Shown here in pieces: positions 1-8,636 of a DNA stretch of 64,000 nucleotides (its first letter is position 1; the number at the start of each line of letters is the position of its first letter). The stretch lies in contig NZ_QPIW01000016.1 in assembly GCF_003339505.1 (NCBI RefSeq), forward strand, positions 62,001-126,000. Direction: 5' to 3'. The notes under the pieces were generated by a model. The model had not been told where the DNA came from. It saw only the letters and a list, made by a program, of their open reading frames with translations, and did no database searches. The stretch comes from Runella aurantiaca. Lineage in GTDB: Bacteria; Bacteroidota; Bacteroidia; Cytophagales; Spirosomataceae. A program made the position numbers and the translations under genes.

Positions 1-378
1 CCCTTTACAACAGAATCTTACGACATTGGGAGTAACTTCAATTTAGCCGCAGCTGGAGTAGACCCTAACACATTTATAGCCCCTTTTGATGGTATTTATC
101 ACTTTGACGCGTACGTTTCGTTGAATATTTCAGGTGCAACAATCATTAGCAGTAATTTTGCGAATATTCAATTATTGGTTAATAATGCGGTGGCAACCCA
201 AGCGAGCTATATTCCAGTGGCAAATTCTAATTTTATTCTTCAGATTAGTCGTGATTTAAAATTGGTGGCTGGCGACAAAGTAAAAGTGGCTGTCTTTGAA
301 GATGTTGCGGGGACCCAGTACCTAAAAATGGGGGCTTTAATGTGTACGTTTAGCGGACATTTAGTGACTAAATATTAA
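1..378 (+). CDS. C1q/TNF-like domain protein, C-terminal part
   Basis: The reading frame is open from the first base and ends at 378, so 125 C-terminal residues are visible and the start lies outside the window. The text has the alternating beta-strand pattern of a C1q/TNF-like jelly roll: an early FDGIYHFDAYVSL strand, then a strand with KLVAGDKVKVAVFED and a final FSGHLVTKY strand. Such domains end many exported or adhesin-like proteins in Bacteroidetes, where they trimerise. No signal peptide or sorting domain can be seen in this part. The assignment rests on fold-like pattern only; the full protein could carry other domains upstream. The next gene begins 43 bases later on the same strand. 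Confidence 0.6.
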   Translation, partial: PFTTESYDIGSNFNLAAAGVDPNTFIAPFDGIYHFDAYVSLNISGATIISSNFANIQLLVNNAVATQASYIPVANSNFILQISRDLKLVAGDKVKVAVFEDVAGTQYLKMGALMCTFSGHLVTKY

Positions 379-421
379 GGGTTGGACGAAGTTTTTACCC
401 AAGTCTTTTTAGCTTTGTAGC

Positions 422-985
422 ATGAGCAAGTCGTTTTATCAATTACTTTATCAAAACGAAACCCTATACCGGGTACACGGGGAGACTCCCGTCAGTGAAT
501 TCGTGGAAGCAATATCTTCTTCTTCTGTGATTGCCGTGGAGGAGCCTGCTGTTCCACTTGCTCCCGTTTCAGTTCCTAAGGTGAGCGCCCCGCCTGCTTC
601 AACTTCAGTTCCTTTGCCGACGCTCAATCATCAGATTCTAATTTTGGTGGACGAAACGCCGGCGATGTCGGCTGGTAATACGATTTTTCTGGAAAAAGTA
701 CTGAAAGCGGTCAATTTGAACCTCGAAGGCGTGGATATTCTCAATCTGGCAGGGGCAAAACAAATGGATTTTAGGCCGTTGCTGCAAAATAAAACAGTTC
801 ATCATTTTATTTCTTTTGGGGTGCCGTTCATCAACATTAACCTCGAAATAATGATGAACCGCTACGACCCTAAACGCATTTCGGGCGTCAACTTTTTGTT
901 GGCCGAGTCGTTGGATATTGTCCAGACCGACGATAAAAATAAACGTGCTTTGTGGGGCGCCCTCAAGAAAATATTCATGGGATAA
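422..985 (+). CDS. Unknown protein with Pro-rich linker
   Basis: A 187-residue protein that I do not recognise. Residues 1-35 form a short charged segment, residues about 38-68 are a Pro/Val/Ala-rich linker, and residues about 70-187 look like a compact alpha/beta domain starting with a hydrophobic strand (HQILILVDE) and ending in a basic helix (ALWGALKKIFMG). There is no signal peptide or membrane segment, so it is probably cytoplasmic. The ATG at 422 is the first in frame and gives a normal N-terminus. Downstream is a clear promoter for the beta-oxidation genes, so it is probably transcribed separately from them. The layout suggests a small partner or adaptor protein, but no function can be assigned. 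Confidence 0.6.
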   Translation: MSKSFYQLLYQNETLYRVHGETPVSEFVEAISSSSVIAVEEPAVPLAPVSVPKVSAPPASTSVPLPTLNHQILILVDETPAMSAGNTIFLEKVLKAVNLNLEGVDILNLAGAKQMDFRPLLQNKTVHHFISFGVPFININLEIMMNRYDPKRISGVNFLLAESLDIVQTDDKNKRALWGALKKIFMG

Positions 986-1014
986 CGCCTTTCCTTCTTT
1001 TCATTTACTTCTTC

Positions 1015-1044
1015 TTGATTTTATCAAAATGCGCTGTATTTTTG
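1015..1044 (+). promoter_or_regulatory. Bacteroidetes-type promoter of the beta-oxidation operon
   Basis: TTG at 1015-1017 is followed after 19 bases by TATTTTTG at 1037-1044. This matches the Bacteroidetes primary sigma consensus (TTG at -33, TAnnTTTG at -7). The start codon of the thiolase is 70 bases downstream. Position and spacing are read directly; activity is inferred. Confidence 0.6.
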
Positions 1045-1114
1045 TTGCATAACAGTATGCAGGCAGAGTATTGTTTGCTATCCTCTTTCTACTTTTTAAA
1101 CGACTAAAACCCAC

Positions 1115-2320
1115 ATGGCCGAAGCATTTATTTATGACGCCGTCAGAACCCCGCGCGGACGCGGCAAGTCGGACGGGTCGCTGCACGAAGTGCAACCGAT
1201 TCAATTGCTCACTTCCGTTTTGAAAGAAATACAGCAGCGTAACCAATTGGATACCAGCTATGTAGATGATGTGATTATGGGCTGCGTAACGCCCGTGGGA
1301 GAACAAGGTGCAGACATATCCCGTACGGCCGTCATTGAAGCAGGCTATGCCGAAAGTGTGGCGGGCGTGCAGCTGAATCGCTTTTGTTCGTCGGGGTTAG
1401 AGGCAATCAACCAAGCCGCCGCTTACGTGATGTCGGGTCAGGTAGATATGATTGTGGCGGGCGGTGTAGAGTCCATGAGCCGCGTGCCGATGGGCACCGA
1501 CGGTGGTGCTTTATTTATGAATCCGCAGATTGTGGCGCGTCATAAAATTGTTCCGCAAGGAATTTCGGCCGATTTAATCGCCACTAAATACGGTTATTCC
1601 CGCACTGACGTAGATACGTTTGCGGCCGAATCGTACCGCAGAGCGACGGAAGCGCAAAAAGAGAATCGCTTTGCGAAATCACTGGTTGTCTACAAAGACG
1701 AACTCGGTATCACCCTGCTCGACCGCGACGAAGGCGTGCGTCCGGGAACAACCGTAGAATCGCTTGGCAACCTAAAGCCCGCTTTTGAAATGATGGGCAG
1801 CATGGGTTTAGATGCTTTGGCGCTGATGAAATACGCCGAAGTCGACAAGATTAACCACGTTCACCACGCGGGTAATTCCTCCCAAATCGTCGACGGAGCG
1901 GCGGGTTTGCTGATAGGCTCTAAAGAAATCGGTGAAAAATTAGGTTTGAAACCCCGCGCCAAAATCAAGGCATTTGCCATCGTCGGCTCTGAGCCGACGA
2001 TCATGCTCACTGGCCCAGTACCTGCCACCCAAAAAGTGCTTAAAAAAGCAGGAATGAGCATTTCTGACATTGATTTGTTTGAAGTAAACGAAGCTTTTGC
2101 CGCCATTCCGCTCTTTTTTATGGAACAATTGGGCGTTGACCACGCTAAAGTCAACGTTAATGGGGGCGCTATTGCTTTGGGTCACCCGCTGGGCGCGACA
2201 GGCGCGATTATTTCGGCTACGCTCATTGACGAACTGGAACGTTCGGGTAAGCAATTCGGCCTTTCTACGCTGTGCATTGGTGGAGGAATGGGAATTGCGA
2301 CGATTTTTGAGCTGGTATAA
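1115..2320 (+). CDS. fadA: Acetyl-CoA C-acyltransferase (thiolase)
   Basis: A 401-residue thiolase of normal family length. It catalyses the last step of fatty acid beta-oxidation, cleaving 3-ketoacyl-CoA with CoA to give acetyl-CoA and a shortened acyl-CoA; the reverse condensation is possible. All catalytic elements are present: the acyl-carrying Cys91 in NRFCSSGLEA, His357 in GHPLGATGA and Cys387 in CIGGGMGIA. The next gene, 49 bases downstream on the same strand, is the hydratase/dehydrogenase partner, so the pair forms a compact fadA-fadB operon in the cytoplasm. No fatty-acid-responsive operator is obvious. The order (thiolase first) differs from the E. coli fadBA operon. Confidence 0.95.
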   Translation: MAEAFIYDAVRTPRGRGKSDGSLHEVQPIQLLTSVLKEIQQRNQLDTSYVDDVIMGCVTPVGEQGADISRTAVIEAGYAESVAGVQLNRFCSSGLEAINQAAAYVMSGQVDMIVAGGVESMSRVPMGTDGGALFMNPQIVARHKIVPQGISADLIATKYGYSRTDVDTFAAESYRRATEAQKENRFAKSLVVYKDELGITLLDRDEGVRPGTTVESLGNLKPAFEMMGSMGLDALALMKYAEVDKINHVHHAGNSSQIVDGAAGLLIGSKEIGEKLGLKPRAKIKAFAIVGSEPTIMLTGPVPATQKVLKKAGMSISDIDLFEVNEAFAAIPLFFMEQLGVDHAKVNVNGGAIALGHPLGATGAIISATLIDELERSGKQFGLSTLCIGGGMGIATIFELV

Positions 2321-2369
2321 CCTCATCCCCCGATCCCTTCTCCTCAAAACGAGGTTAATTTACAACATT

Positions 2370-4511
2370 ATGACAATCAACTACACAATTAGTAACAACA
2401 TAGCAATCCTGAGCTGGAACATGACTAGCTCGCCCATGAATGTCCTGAACGACGAATCGGTGCCTGCCTTTGCGGCGGCGTTGGAAAAAGCGTACAGTGA
2501 TTTTGATGTTAAGGGAATTATTATCACTTCTGACAAGCCCGAATTTGTGGCGGGAGCGGATTTGAAAATGATTTTACGGAATCAGAACGAAAATCCTACC
2601 GAAATCCTGAAAATCTCGGTAGAGCTTAATCAACTTTTTCGCAAAATAGAAACCAATGGCAAGCCCGTCGTGGCGGCCATCAATGGTACGGCTTTGGGCG
2701 GAGGACTGGAAATCTGTCTGGCGTGCCATTATCGGGTGGCTTTGGATAACCCTAAAACTAAACTTGGGTTGCCAGAAGTGAAAGTAGGGTTATTGCCGGG
2801 CGGTGGCGGTACGCAGCGGTTGCCCCGCATGATTGGGATGCAGGCGGCGCTACCGTTGATGTTGGAAGGCAAAGAACTGACGCCCAAAGAAGCACTGGGT
2901 TTGGGTATCGTTGATGCCGTTGCGGGTACGCGTGAAGAAATGCTCGAAAAAGCAGAGGCTTGGATTGTGTCGAATCCCAAACCCGTAAAACCATGGGATG
3001 AAGTCAATAAGAAAACGGGTAAAATTCAGGCAAAAGACAATTTTAAAGTGCCCAATGGCGCGGTTTTAAGCCCCGTAGGAATGCAAACCTTCACGGTGGG
3101 TACGGCCATGATGATGGACAAATCCAAGGGAAATTACCCGTCTACGCAACACATCATGTCGTGCGTGTATGAAGGATTATTGGTTAATATCGACCGTGGA
3201 ATTGTGATTGAATCGCGGCATTTTGTGCAGGTAGCCACGTCCAAAGTAGCAGGGAATTTGATTCGGACCATGTTTCTGGGCCTTAACGAAGCCAATAAAG
3301 GAGCCAGTCGTCCGAAGGATATTCCGAAGACGGATGTGAAGAAACTCGGTATTTTGGGGGCGGGAATGATGGGCGCGGGCATCGCCTACGTGAGTGCGGT
3401 GGCGGGCATTGAAGTAGTGCTGAAAGATGTAAGCCTCGAAGCGGCCGAAAAAGGCAAAGATTATTCTCGGGCGTTGCTCAAAAAAGCCATCGAACGCGGC
3501 AAAATGGACAGTCTCAAGGCCGAAGGAATCCTGAACCTTATCAAACCTACGGCCAATGCTGCTGATTTACAGGGCAGTGAGCTGATTATTGAGGCCGTTT
3601 TTGAAAATCGAGACTTAAAAGCCACCGTCACCAAAGAAGCCGAACCCATGTTGTCAGAAGGTGGTGTTTTTGGTTCTAATACCTCTACTTTACCCATTAC
3701 AGGCTTGGCCAAAGCCTCGGCAAATCCTAAAAACTTTGTAGGAATTCACTTTTTCTCACCCGTTGATAAAATGATGTTAGTGGAGTTGATTGTTGGGAAG
3801 GAAACTTCCGATTATGCCTTGGCCGTGGCGGTGGATTATACCCGTAAAATCAGAAAAACTCCCATCGTGGTCAACGACTCACGCGGGTTTTATACTTCGC
3901 GGTGTTTCGGAACCTACACGTCGGAAGGCATGGAATTACTCAAAGATGGAGTGAATCCTGTATTGATTGAAAATGCGGGCAAGTTGGCAGGAATGCCCGT
4001 GGGCCCCTTGGCCGTGACGGATGAAGTGGCGTTGGATTTAGTGTATAAAATCTCGGGACAAGCGGTGAAAGACGGTGTGTTGGCCGACACCGATACGAGC
4101 TACCAAATCGGGAAGCAATTTACGGAGATGGGACGCTTGGGTAAAAAAGCCAAGGCGGGTTTTTATGAATACCCAGATGGCGCTCAAAAACAGCTTTGGT
4201 CGGGACTCGCAGACTTATTTCCCGTGGCGTCGCAGCAACCTTCGTTGGAGGAAGTTAAAACGCGTTTGTTGTATCGTCAGGCGCTCGAAACCGTTCGTTG
4301 TTATGAAGAAGGAGTCATTCGTACCAAATTAGATGCTGATTTAGGCTCCATTTTGGCGTGGGGTTTTCCACCTTATACGGGCGGCACGCTCTCTTTTGTG
4401 GATTTTGTAGGCATCAAAACCTTCGTAAGTACCCTCGACCGCTTAGCCGATACGTACGGTGAACGTTTCCGTCCCACTCAAAAACTGCGCGAAATGGCGG
4501 CAATTTCCTAA
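2370..4511 (+). CDS. fadB: Enoyl-CoA hydratase / 3-hydroxyacyl-CoA dehydrogenase
   Basis: A 713-residue fusion that hydrates enoyl-CoA and oxidises the 3-hydroxyacyl-CoA with NAD+. The N-terminal crotonase domain (about 1-190) has the oxyanion-hole signature and both catalytic acids, Glu114 (GGGLEICL) and Glu136 (GLPEVKVGLLPGGGG). The dehydrogenase domain starts near residue 325 with the dinucleotide-binding GILGAGMMGAGIA and carries the catalytic His in GIHFFSPVDKMMLVE; the C-terminal 3HCDH domain follows. The frame is open further upstream inside the thiolase gene, but the crotonase fold begins at the ATG at 2370, directly after the thiolase stop, so that start is chosen. It should form a trifunctional complex with the thiolase. 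Confidence 0.95.
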   Translation: MTINYTISNNIAILSWNMTSSPMNVLNDESVPAFAAALEKAYSDFDVKGIIITSDKPEFVAGADLKMILRNQNENPTEILKISVELNQLFRKIETNGKPVVAAINGTALGGGLEICLACHYRVALDNPKTKLGLPEVKVGLLPGGGGTQRLPRMIGMQAALPLMLEGKELTPKEALGLGIVDAVAGTREEMLEKAEAWIVSNPKPVKPWDEVNKKTGKIQAKDNFKVPNGAVLSPVGMQTFTVGTAMMMDKSKGNYPSTQHIMSCVYEGLLVNIDRGIVIESRHFVQVATSKVAGNLIRTMFLGLNEANKGASRPKDIPKTDVKKLGILGAGMMGAGIAYVSAVAGIEVVLKDVSLEAAEKGKDYSRALLKKAIERGKMDSLKAEGILNLIKPTANAADLQGSELIIEAVFENRDLKATVTKEAEPMLSEGGVFGSNTSTLPITGLAKASANPKNFVGIHFFSPVDKMMLVELIVGKETSDYALAVAVDYTRKIRKTPIVVNDSRGFYTSRCFGTYTSEGMELLKDGVNPVLIENAGKLAGMPVGPLAVTDEVALDLVYKISGQAVKDGVLADTDTSYQIGKQFTEMGRLGKKAKAGFYEYPDGAQKQLWSGLADLFPVASQQPSLEEVKTRLLYRQALETVRCYEEGVIRTKLDADLGSILAWGFPPYTGGTLSFVDFVGIKTFVSTLDRLADTYGERFRPTQKLREMAAIS

Positions 4512-4545
4512 AACCTACTGCCATAGGGTTGTCATTGTGAGGGTT

Positions 4546-4553
4546 TATCTTTG
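4546..4553 (+). promoter_or_regulatory. -7 element of the alkylation-repair gene
   Basis: TATCTTTG matches TAnnTTTG exactly and lies 42 bases before the start codon at 4596. A TTG at 4529-4531 is only 14 bases upstream, shorter than the usual spacing, so only the -7 part is convincing. Confidence 0.45.
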
Positions 4554-4595
4554 CAGTAAAATAAACTGTTTTCCTGTAAAGATAAACCAACAGCC

Positions 4596-5696
4596 ATGAG
4601 TGCATTAAAAGACATTTACTCTCCCGATTTTTACAACACATTTGCGGAAACGCTGGCCAAAACCATTCCCGATTTTGACAAACAGCGGTTTCTTGCTTTG
4701 ATTTTTGATGCAGAATTTGCGCAAAAAGAGCTAAAAGACCGCATGAGGCATACCACACGGGTACTGCATCATTTTCTGCCGACAGAATTTAGGGAGGCTG
4801 CTGTGCTGATTGAAAAAATTATCACTCAAATTCGTCAAAATAAAGAAAAAGAAGATAGCTTGGCGTACATCTTTTTCCCAGATTACATCGAAACTTATGG
4901 ATTGGAAGACTACGAAAATTCGGTAAAAGCGATTGAATTTGTGACGCAATTTGTCAGTTGTGAGTTTGCCGTCAGGCCGTTTTTGCTGAGGCATGGCGAC
5001 AAAATGATGAATCAAATGCATCAGTGGGCATGGCACGAAAGCCATAAAGTACGGCGGTTGGCCAGTGAAGGCAGTCGACCACGTTTGCCTTGGGCGATGG
5101 CGATTCCTGCGCTAAAAAAAGACCCTACTTCCTGTATACTGTTGCTAGAAAATCTAAAAAATGACCCTTCCGAATGGGTGCGACGCAGCGTGGCCAATCA
5201 CTTGAATGATATTTCAAAAGACCATCCCGAGTTGGTATTGAAGGTGGCTAATGCATGGAAAGGAAAAACGAAAGAAACGGATGCCATTATCAAACACGCT
5301 TGCCGTACATTGCTGAAACAAGGCCACCGCGACGTATTGGCCCTTTATAACTTGGTGAGTGAGCAGGTTCATGTAGAAAATTTTTCGATTTTAACCCCTG
5401 AAATTGCCATTGGAGAAAATTTGGAATTTACGGTTTCGATTATCAACCAAAATGAAAGCCATCACACGGTGCGCTTGGAATATGCGGTTTATTATCAAAA
5501 ACAAAATGGTCAACTGTCGAAAAAAGTATTCAAAATAAGTGAGCGAGAATATGCCGCAGCCGAACGGGCAACCATTCGAAGAAAACAAAAATTTGTCCCC
5601 ATCACTACCCGAAAATTCTACCCCGGAACTCACCAGCTTTCGATTATTATCAACGGAGAAGAAAAGGAGATGGGCGTTTTTGAATTGACGGCATAA
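4596..5696 (+). CDS. DNA alkylation repair protein, AlkC/AlkD-like HEAT-repeat family
   Basis: A 366-residue cytoplasmic protein. Residues 1-260 are helical and match the HEAT-like DNA glycosylase family that removes 3-methyladenine and related lesions; characteristic text is the WAWHESHKVRRLASEGSRP segment followed by a repeat with EWVRRSVANHLNDISKDHP. From about residue 265 a beta-rich domain follows (ILTPEIAIGENLEFTVSI onward), as found in AlkC-type members, which wrap DNA with an Ig-like module. The gene has its own promoter-like box and is closed by a bidirectional terminator facing the nuo operon, so it is monocistronic. The exact subfamily would need a tree. Confidence 0.85.
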   Translation: MSALKDIYSPDFYNTFAETLAKTIPDFDKQRFLALIFDAEFAQKELKDRMRHTTRVLHHFLPTEFREAAVLIEKIITQIRQNKEKEDSLAYIFFPDYIETYGLEDYENSVKAIEFVTQFVSCEFAVRPFLLRHGDKMMNQMHQWAWHESHKVRRLASEGSRPRLPWAMAIPALKKDPTSCILLLENLKNDPSEWVRRSVANHLNDISKDHPELVLKVANAWKGKTKETDAIIKHACRTLLKQGHRDVLALYNLVSEQVHVENFSILTPEIAIGENLEFTVSIINQNESHHTVRLEYAVYYQKQNGQLSKKVFKISEREYAAAERATIRRKQKFVPITTRKFYPGTHQLSIIINGEEKEMGVFELTA

Positions 5697-5720
5697 ACGG
5701 TATTTGTCGGTGGAGTCTAA

Positions 5721-5763
5721 AAATCAAAATCCCCCGTAGAGCTTCTGCGGGGGATTTTGATTT
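5721..5763. terminator. Bidirectional intrinsic terminator between convergent operons
   Basis: A long stem pairs 5721-5740 with 5744-5763 around a 3-base loop; its core is CCCCCG against CGGGGG with A/T-rich outer arms that give a U-run in both directions. It ends the repair gene on the plus strand and the nuo operon on the minus strand. One G-T pair is present in the stem. Confidence 0.85.
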
Positions 5764-5778
5764 GAAAAAATTCAGTTT

Positions 5779-6324
5779 CTAGAAGTGGCGGTCGCCTGCT
5801 TCGCGACGCCCGAGCATCACGGCGCCAATCATGGCGACCAAAAAGAGAATGGAGGCCAGTTCAAAAGGAAGTAAATAATCTTTGTATAAAACCTCACCGA
5901 GGCTTTCCACCATTCCCACTTGCGAGTCGAAGCTATACGCATTGAAAGCACCGAATTGTGTCTTGCGGAAAACGGCGACAAAAATCAAAAACAGGGTCCC
6001 GCCCGTTACCATCGCGGCAATTTTGGTCAAGTTGGTTTTTGATTCTTCATCTTCCTGTTTGAGGTTCAAGAACATAATGACGAACAGGAATAATACCATG
6101 ATGGCACCCGCGTAAACGATAATATTGACCGCTGCCAGAAATTGGGCGTTCAAAAGTACATAATGTCCTGATAAACAGAAGAATGTTGCAATCAGATACA
6201 ACACGCTGTGGATGGGGTTTTTGGATAAAACCACCATCAAGCCCGTCAAAATTGTCAAAAATGACAGGAAGTAGAAAAAGCCCGTTGCAGGCGTAAGATT
6301 ATTTAAAAAGCCGGAAAAATCCAT
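5779..6324 (-). CDS. nuoJ: NADH-quinone oxidoreductase subunit J
   Basis: A 181-residue membrane subunit of complex I with five hydrophobic segments and the ND6-family core around AVNIIVYAGAIMVLFLFVIM, whose helix carries the pi-bulge region needed for proton pumping. It is the last gene of this nuo operon and is followed directly by a terminator, so nuoK, nuoL, nuoM and nuoN do not follow as they usually do. Upstream, 35 bases away, is a HicAB toxin-antitoxin pair that separates it from nuoI. A second NuoJ-type protein is encoded at 18832-19359. Length and hydrophobicity are normal, with no sign of damage. Confidence 0.93.
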   Translation of the reverse strand: MDFSGFLNNLTPATGFFYFLSFLTILTGLMVVLSKNPIHSVLYLIATFFCLSGHYVLLNAQFLAAVNIIVYAGAIMVLFLFVIMFLNLKQEDEESKTNLTKIAAMVTGGTLFLIFVAVFRKTQFGAFNAYSFDSQVGMVESLGEVLYKDYLLPFELASILFLVAMIGAVMLGRREAGDRHF

Positions 6325-6359
6325 AGTTAATTCAGTATCGGTTTGTCAACCAATTTGTG

Positions 6360-6575
6360 TTAAGCGTATATTAATTTACCTTTAGGCTCGGGGATGTTAC
6401 GTCCCAGCTCAATGGCTGTTTCGAGCCATTCACTAATTATTATTTCAGCGTTTTCTAAGGCTTCTTTGTAGGTTTGCCCGTCTGCCATACAGCCCGGAAG
6501 CTCGGGAACTTCAGCAATAAAAGCTTCGTCATTTTGGCTCCAATAAATGATAATCTCGTATTTGGGGTTATTCAT
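6360..6575 (-). CDS. hicB: HicB-family antitoxin, short form
   Basis: A 71-residue protein with the HicB partial RNase-H-like fold: an N-terminal strand YEIIIYWSQNDEAFIAEVPELPGCMADGQ followed by a helix EALENAEIIISEWLETA (described here in two adjacent blocks, residues 5-33 and 39-55). It is expected to bind and inhibit the HicA mRNA interferase. It lacks the C-terminal ribbon-helix-helix or HTH domain that many HicB proteins use for autoregulation, so it probably cannot repress a promoter. Its start overlaps the hicA end by 8 bases, which is typical translational coupling. The pair sits between nuoI and nuoJ in the same orientation, so it should be co-transcribed with complex I. Confidence 0.85.
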   Translation of the reverse strand: MNNPKYEIIIYWSQNDEAFIAEVPELPGCMADGQTYKEALENAEIIISEWLETAIELGRNIPEPKGKLIYA

Positions 6576-6834
6576 TTTCTTTTGGGCTTAACAATCGGTA
6601 TTTTAAAATTATACTTCTTACCTGCTTGACTTGGTAGCCTTTGGCTTTTCTAGCAGAAGCAGATTGCAAATTAATAATTTCTTCGACACCTTCTTTTGAA
6701 AATATATGGTGACTCCCTCTTATACGTTCATCAAAGCCAAATCGCACTAACAGTTTACAAAGCTCTGCAAAATCAATGTTATTGTCAGCTAATCCACGAA
6801 GGATTTTGTCCAATAACTTTTCAAATTTTCCCAA
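6568..6834 (-). CDS. hicA: HicA-family mRNA interferase toxin
   Basis: An 88-residue protein of the HicA double-stranded-RNA-binding-like family. The signature is present: an N-terminal helix, FAELCKLLVRFGF, then the catalytic-type RIRGSHHIF with the key histidine, then NLQ and a C-terminal helix QVKQVRSIILKY. HicA cleaves mRNA and is neutralised by HicB. No ATG exists in this frame; the only plausible start is TTG at 6834, nine bases after the nuoI stop codon and in the same frame as nuoI. Translation is therefore probably weak or dependent on ribosomes finishing nuoI. That the toxin precedes the antitoxin is the normal hicAB order. Confidence 0.82.
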   Translation of the reverse strand: MGKFEKLLDKILRGLADNNIDFAELCKLLVRFGFDERIRGSHHIFSKEGVEEIINLQSASARKAKGYQVKQVRSIILKYRLLSPKENE

Positions 6835-6843
6835 TGTTAAAAA

Positions 6844-7422
6844 TTACAGTTGGGTTCTTGGTTCAGCCTCTACACCTTTCAAATCTTGCTCGTGTGCTTC
6901 TTCTTTGGTCCATGCTTTGCGCAGATAGCGGTTGTTCATGTTTTCGGCCAGTAAATCCTTGCCCCAAACCACTTGGTCGCGCTCGGTAAATACGGGAACA
7001 AACTCATCGTGGCGCAGGTAAATCGCTTGTTTAGGACAGGCTTCTTCGCACAAACCACAGAAAATACAGCGCAGCATGTTGATTTCATACACGGCGGCGT
7101 ATTTTTCTTCGCGGTAGAGTTTTTCTTCCCCCTTTTCGCGCTCAGCGGCTACCATCGAAATGGCCTCAGCAGGGCAGGCTACGGCACACAACCCACAGGC
7201 CGTGCAACGCTCGCGTCCTTGCTCGTCACGCTTTAATACGTGCCGTCCACGGAATACTGGGCCGAGAAATTGCTTCACTTCTGGGTATTGAATGGTTACT
7301 TTTTTCTGAAAAAAGTGCTTTATCGTAATTCCCAGACCCGTAGCGATAGCGGGCAGATAAATCCGCTCAGCAAAGGTCATTTGCTTGTTGCTGACTTGCT
7401 TCGAACGATTTGTTAATTGCAT
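6844..7422 (-). CDS. nuoI: NADH-quinone oxidoreductase subunit I
   Basis: A 192-residue ferredoxin-like subunit that carries clusters N6a and N6b in the connecting arm of complex I. Two complete 4Fe-4S motifs are visible: CTACGLCAVACP and CIFCGLCEEACP. The frame is open 45 bases further upstream to 7467, but that extension almost reaches the nuoH stop and has no family counterpart, so ATG at 7422 (MQLTNRSKQ) is preferred. The stop codon is followed in the same frame by the hicA start region after nine bases, an unusual junction. Confidence 0.93.
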   Translation of the reverse strand: MQLTNRSKQVSNKQMTFAERIYLPAIATGLGITIKHFFQKKVTIQYPEVKQFLGPVFRGRHVLKRDEQGRERCTACGLCAVACPAEAISMVAAEREKGEEKLYREEKYAAVYEINMLRCIFCGLCEEACPKQAIYLRHDEFVPVFTERDQVVWGKDLLAENMNNRYLRKAWTKEEAHEQDLKGVEAEPRTQL

Positions 7423-7478
7423 ATTTTTATGATTTAGGACGTTGGGCTCCTTGGCGGCCAATGTCAAATCTTCGAAAT

Positions 7479-8576
7479 TTATTTTAAGAAACTCACTATC
7501 AACGGCTTCAGGAATAAAATAGCACCTCCCGTTAGAATAATATTTATCATGGCCAACGGAATGAGTGCTTTCCAGCCCAAATTCATCAATTGGTCATAAC
7601 GGAAACGCGGCAATGTCCAGCGTACCCACATGTAAAAGAATACGAAGAACAACGATTTTGCAAAAAAGACCAACGTTCCGATGAGCGTGCCCACGTTGTG
7701 GCCGGCTATTTCACCCAAAGACCCAGTTAATTGCGCCTGTACCCAATCCATTCCGGGGTAGTTGTAACCACCAAAGTAAAGACTAGAAATCATGGCCGAA
7801 GAAACGAACATGTTGATGTATTCGGCAAAAAGATAAAAGCCTAATTTCATCGAACTGTACTCGGTGTGATAGCCACCAATCAACTCGGTTTCGCACTCTG
7901 GTAAGTCAAAAGGAGTACGGTTACACTCCGCAAACGCGCAGGTGATAAAAATGACAAAGCCGAGCGGTTGGTAGAAAATATTCCAGTTGCCGCCGTGCTG
8001 CTGCTCCACAATGTGGCGAATCGAAAGAGAACCCGTCATCATCAAAATGGCGATAATGGCCAAGCCCATTGAGATTTCGTAGCTGATGTTTTGGGATGCG
8101 GCACGAATGGCACCCAACAACGAAAACTTATTGTTGGAAGCCCAGCCTCCCACCATAATTCCGTAGACACCCAGTGAAACCACGCCAAAAACGTACAGAA
8201 TACCAATATTTACGTCAATTGCCTGCACGGGAATGTCCCATACTTTGCCGGGTGCTGACTCATATTTTACGCTGTCGCCAAACGGAATAACGGCGCTCGT
8301 CATCAAGGCGGTCAACATCGAAAGACACGGACCTAAAATGAAAAGCCACTTGCTGGCTTGAGAAGGGATGAAGTCTTCTTTAAAAAACATTTTGACGGCA
8401 TCGGCAAGCGGTTGCAATAAACCAAACGGCCCCGCGCGGTTGGGACCGATACGGTCTTGCATGAAGGCCGCCACCTTGCGTTCTCCGTAGGTTGAGTACA
8501 TCGCTATCAGAAGCGTAATCCCAAAAATGAGCAATATAATAATTGCCTTAATGATAAGAGCGACGTCTATAGTCAT
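7479..8576 (-). CDS. nuoH: NADH-quinone oxidoreductase subunit H
   Basis: A 365-residue ND1-family membrane subunit with about eight to nine hydrophobic helices; it joins the peripheral arm to the membrane and lines the quinone chamber. Conserved loops are clear: GERKVAAFMQDRIGPNRAGP near residues 31-50, DVNIGILYVFGVVSLGVYG, and the acidic loop FAECNRTPFDLPECETELIGG (part of residues 214-236) that contacts the quinone site. It lies between nuoG and nuoI in canonical order on the minus strand. Length is normal. Confidence 0.95.
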   Translation of the reverse strand: MTIDVALIIKAIIILLIFGITLLIAMYSTYGERKVAAFMQDRIGPNRAGPFGLLQPLADAVKMFFKEDFIPSQASKWLFILGPCLSMLTALMTSAVIPFGDSVKYESAPGKVWDIPVQAIDVNIGILYVFGVVSLGVYGIMVGGWASNNKFSLLGAIRAASQNISYEISMGLAIIAILMMTGSLSIRHIVEQQHGGNWNIFYQPLGFVIFITCAFAECNRTPFDLPECETELIGGYHTEYSSMKLGFYLFAEYINMFVSSAMISSLYFGGYNYPGMDWVQAQLTGSLGEIAGHNVGTLIGTLVFFAKSLFFVFFYMWVRWTLPRFRYDQLMNLGWKALIPLAMINIILTGGAILFLKPLIVSFLK

Positions 8577-8636
8577 AGTTAGTGGACGTTGGAGGTTAGA
8601 ATCACTTTTCTTCTAACTCGTAATGTCAATTCAAAA

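Noticed and set aside
2097-2369. Upstream extension of the fadB frame into the thiolase gene
   Set aside because: The extension overlaps the thiolase 3' end and has no crotonase similarity; the domain begins at ATG 2370.
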